Assembly (NCBI GenBank): GCA_027065515.1
Contig: JAMOOM010000171.1
Location: forward strand, 1-32,954
Length of the DNA: 32,954 nucleotides
Source: Campylobacterales bacterium
GTDB lineage: Bacteria > Campylobacterota > Campylobacteria > Campylobacterales > Hydrogenimonadaceae
Direction of reading: 5' to 3'
The translations under genes and the position numbers were made by a program. This document shows, piece by piece, positions 30,865-32,954 of this stretch. Numbering within the stretch: the first letter of the stretch is position 1; each line of letters opens with the position of its first letter. A model generated the notes under the pieces. The model ran no database searches. It had not been told where the DNA came from and saw only the letters and a list, made by a program, of their open reading frames with translations.

Positions 30865-31716
30865 TCAATGCACGATCTGCGTCCCGATCCCCTCGCTGGT
30901 GAAGATCTCCAGAAGAATCGAGTGTTCGATGCGTCCATCGATGATGTGCGCTTTTCCCACGCCCCCCTGGATCGCTTCGAGACAGGCATCCACCTTGGGT
31001 ACCATGCCGCCGCTGATGACCCCTTCGTTTTTGAGCAGGTCGATCTTTTCGGTGCCAAGCGTGCCGATGAGTTTGCTCTCGGCGTCCAGAACGCCCGGGG
31101 TGTCGGTCAGAAAGACCACTTTGGTCGCTTTCAGCGCCACGGCGATCTTGCTGGCGGCCAGGTCGGCGTTGATGTTGAATCCCGGCTCACCCGGGTCCTT
31201 GCTGGCGGCGATCGGCGCGATGACGGGGATGAAATCCTCTTTCATCAGATTCAGCACCACGTCGGCGTGGATATCCTCGATGATGCCGGTATAACCGAAT
31301 TTGCTGCGGTCTTTGGCTCGCGCCCGGATGAAGTGGGCGTCCTTGCCGCTGATGCCGATCGCCTTGGAGCCGTGATCGTTGAGCATCGAGACGATCTCCT
31401 TGTTCACTTCACCGCTAAGCACCATCTCGGCGATGCGCATCGCCTCTTTCGTCGTCACACGCTGTCCATCGACGAAACTGGTCTCGATCCCCAGATCGGC
31501 CAGCAGCTGGGTGATCTTCGGGCCGCCGCCGTGCACGACGACGGGACGGATGCCCACCAGATGCATCAGCACGATATCCTGAGCGAACTTCTCTTTCAGA
31601 TCCTCTTTGACCTGAGCCGCGCCGCCATATTTGACGACGATGGTCTGCCCCGCGAATTTCCTGATGAAAGGAAGAGTATCGAGGAGCGTCTGAACAACTT
31701 GCATCTTCTTTTGCAT
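30865..31716 (-). CDS. argB: Acetylglutamate kinase
   Basis: Phosphorylates N-acetylglutamate in arginine synthesis. The track start (31854) extends into the upstream gene; the ATG at 31716 (MQKKMQVVQTLLDTLPFI) has GGAG seven bases before it and gives 283 aa, the family length. A second ATG lies four codons in. Seen: FAGQTIVVKYGGAAQ (catalytic Lys and Gly-rich loop), VVVHGGGPKI, GISGKDAHFIRAR, PVIAPIAA, NINADLAASKIAVAL and VVFLTDTPGVLD, then GGMVPKVDACLEAIQGGV. An N-terminal helix of the kind used for arginine feedback in hexameric enzymes appears to be present. A TATACT -10 box lies 33 bases upstream. GC is high (about 65% in one hand-counted line). Confidence 0.97.
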   Translation of the reverse strand: MQKKMQVVQTLLDTLPFIRKFAGQTIVVKYGGAAQVKEDLKEKFAQDIVLMHLVGIRPVVVHGGGPKITQLLADLGIETSFVDGQRVTTKEAMRIAEMVLSGEVNKEIVSMLNDHGSKAIGISGKDAHFIRARAKDRSKFGYTGIIEDIHADVVLNLMKEDFIPVIAPIAASKDPGEPGFNINADLAASKIAVALKATKVVFLTDTPGVLDAESKLIGTLGTEKIDLLKNEGVISGGMVPKVDACLEAIQGGVGKAHIIDGRIEHSILLEIFTSEGIGTQIVH

Positions 31717-31748
31717 GGGTTTTCTCCGTATGGATCGTAATGGCAGAG

Positions 31749-31754
31749 AGTATA
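31749..31754 (-). promoter_or_regulatory. Predicted -10 box (TATACT) for argB
   Basis: The minus strand reads CTGTTATACTCTC in the 70-bp gap between the permease stop and argB, 33 bases before the argB ATG. It is a one-mismatch -10 hexamer without a clear -35. No arginine-box-like palindrome is evident around it. Confidence 0.45.
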
Positions 31755-31786
31755 ACAGGTCTGAAGTAAAAATACGATGAGATCGG

Positions 31787-32872
31787 TTAAGGCAGCCCGT
31801 AAAGATGTCTGTAGAGAACGAAATGGATGACAAATCCCACCATGAACGCCACATAACCGGCTATGACGAATTTTCTGGTGAAAGAAGCGACATGTTTTTT
31901 CTCGCCGTAGGTGACGTAGAGTCTGTAGGTGATGAGATTGGCCAGGGCTGCGACGAGACTTCCAAATCCTCCCACGTTGGTCCCCCACAGCAGCGCTTCC
32001 CACTCGCCTGTGAACTTGTTCAACAGCAGGGTCGTCGGTACATTGCTGATAAACTGGCTCATCGATGCCGAAAGGATGAATATGTGTCCAGGATGGTGGA
32101 TCATCCCGCCTATCATCGCCTTGATGTTGTCTGTAAGCCCTATGAACGCCAGGAAGGTGAGCAGCAGACCATAGTCCACCTTAAGGCTGCGGCGGTCGAA
32201 AAAGAGCGCGAAGACCGGGGCCAGTACCGCCGTGCTCACCGACAACAGACGCAGCACACACAAAACAACGATTCCCAATAGCACCAGATAGCTCAGCGCC
32301 ATCGGCTTCTCGACAGGGCGTTTTTTTCGTCTGAACGAGGTATCTTTCGTCGCCTTCATAAAAAAGGAGACAACAAGAAAAAAGAGCAGCATTCCGATCG
32401 AAAAAGGGGCGATCGTTTCGATGAATGCCAGTGTATCTACATTGTAGAAAGAGTAGATGAAAAGATTCTGTGGCGTCCCAAATGGTGTCAGGGCAGCACC
32501 CACGTGGGCAGTGAGAGCCACCAGAATGGCAAGGTTTCCTTTTTGGCGGATATTGAGAGACAGGACGATCGGCAGCATCGTCACGAGACTCACATCGATC
32601 GTCACGACCATCGAGAGCAAAAACGTGATGATCACGAGTTTCGCCGGCAGCAGCGCGCCCCGTTCGATAACGGTCGCGGTTTTGAGGAGGAGATTGCTGT
32701 TTTCGATGCCTTTGACCACGACAAAAAGTGCGAAAAGAAGAAAGATGGGGACGAGCTCCCTATCTGTATAGTCGGGAAAGGCACCCCGGTAGAAAGAGGT
32801 GGCCAGCAGCCCAAACAGCGAAGCGAGCAGCAACCACTCTCTGACTATGAAATTCAGCAAAGCCCGTCTCAC
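31787..32872 (-). CDS. SLC13/ArsB-type ion permease
   Basis: 361 aa, about ten TM helices, starting at GTG (32872) with an AGAGGAAAGG ribosome-binding site. The block ALTPFGTPQNLFIYSFY (about 130-147) is the re-entrant substrate motif of the ion-transporter superfamily that includes NhaD, ArsB/ArsP-like and SLC13 dicarboxylate or sulfate carriers. A second related block occurs near SNVPTTLLLNKFTGEW. Substrate (sodium, arsenite, citrate or dicarboxylate, sulfate) cannot be decided from this. Shorter than most SLC13 members (over 400 aa), closer to small ArsB-like forms. It precedes argB by 70 bases, and a possible upstream gene ends within about 35 bases. Confidence 0.87.
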   Translation of the reverse strand: MRRALLNFIVREWLLLASLFGLLATSFYRGAFPDYTDRELVPIFLLFALFVVVKGIENSNLLLKTATVIERGALLPAKLVIITFLLSMVVTIDVSLVTMLPIVLSLNIRQKGNLAILVALTAHVGAALTPFGTPQNLFIYSFYNVDTLAFIETIAPFSIGMLLFFLVVSFFMKATKDTSFRRKKRPVEKPMALSYLVLLGIVVLCVLRLLSVSTAVLAPVFALFFDRRSLKVDYGLLLTFLAFIGLTDNIKAMIGGMIHHPGHIFILSASMSQFISNVPTTLLLNKFTGEWEALLWGTNVGGFGSLVAALANLITYRLYVTYGEKKHVASFTRKFVIAGYVAFMVGFVIHFVLYRHLYGLP

Positions 32873-32905
32873 CCTTTCCTCTCCCCTATCTCATACGTCC
32901 AACGA

Positions 32906-32954
32906 CTACCGTTTGGGTTCTTTTTCCTCACCCGGTGGCGGTGGTGGAACTGCA
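32906..32954 (-). CDS. C-terminal end of an upstream gene with a proline-rich tail (partial, uncertain)
   Basis: The minus strand at the right edge encodes AVPPPPPGEEKEPKR followed by TAG at 32908-32906. The proline run with an acidic/basic tail is typical of a disordered C-terminus. Only 15 codons are visible, so the product cannot be named. A second frame is also open to a TGA overlapping the permease GTG, so the choice of frame is uncertain. Confidence 0.3.
   Translation of the reverse strand, partial: AVPPPPPGEEKEPKR

Noticed and set aside
1-32954. CRISPR arrays, tRNA or rRNA genes, insertion sequences, prophage genes
   Set aside because: Scanned the intergenic gaps and ORFs; no regularly spaced repeats, no TpsiC-arm-like sequence, no transposase or phage domains were seen.

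Overview
The window looks like a core-chromosome segment of a Campylobacterota (formerly Epsilonproteobacteria) genome. The evidence is gene content and order as I recall them from sequenced relatives: an ispB-hemA-proS run preceded by a DUF2018 gene (the HP0240-HP0239-HP0238 neighbourhood of Helicobacter pylori), and rsmH plus a small FtsL-like gene divergent from a PpiD-like gene, ftsA and ftsZ (as in H. pylori and Campylobacter jejuni). The genus cannot be fixed from the sequence. Genes are tightly packed, many with ATGA or GTGA stop/start overlaps. The longest gene-free stretches are about 196 bp (15128-15323) and 229 bp (28541-28769). I saw no tRNA, rRNA, CRISPR array, insertion sequence or phage gene.

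Layout, left to right. (1) 1-3545, minus strand: DUF2018 protein, secreted hypothetical, polyprenyl diphosphate synthase, glutamyl-tRNA reductase and the 5' part of proS, behind a TATAAT promoter at 3540-3545. (2) 3570-8698, minus strand: four overlapping genes for a LuxI/FeeM-like N-acyltransferase, a TonB-dependent receptor, a small exported YfiR-like protein and a membrane GGDEF/EAL protein. This is the most interesting part of the window, because it reads as a self-contained system that could make an acyl signal, capture a ligand at the outer membrane and pass the information to cyclic-di-GMP turnover. (3) 8761-15127, minus strand: bioA, a DUF72 gene, rsmH, an FtsL-like gene and a large RND permease with no adaptor or outer-membrane partner nearby. 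Two tandem perfect 15-bp palindromes lie just upstream of bioA. (4) 15324-19344, plus strand: PpiD-like chaperone, ftsA, ftsZ. (5) 19369-22772, minus strand: M48 protease, prmC, DUF4149 protein, MlaF-type ATPase. (6) 22877-25140, plus strand: Uup-type ABC-F ATPase coupled to a thioredoxin-like protein. (7) 25199-28540, minus strand: thrC, HI0933-type flavoprotein, HAD phosphatase, with a candidate terminator. (8) 28770-end, minus strand: SLC13/ArsB-type permease, argB, ABM-domain monooxygenase, a possible 26-aa ORF, and a Na/Pi-cotransporter/PhoU-like protein. About 28.8-31.7 kb is visibly richer in GC than the rest (65-70% in lines counted by hand, against about 50% elsewhere), suggesting a different recent history.

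How the genes fit together: the central part groups envelope and division functions (FtsL-like, PpiD-like, FtsA, FtsZ, RsmH, MlaF, M48). The flanks carry cofactor and amino-acid biosynthesis (heme, polyprenyl/quinone side chain, biotin, threonine, arginine). The signalling operon sits between the division/RND block and the heme/isoprenoid block and is the only part that looks accessory. All functional calls rest on motif reading without database searches.
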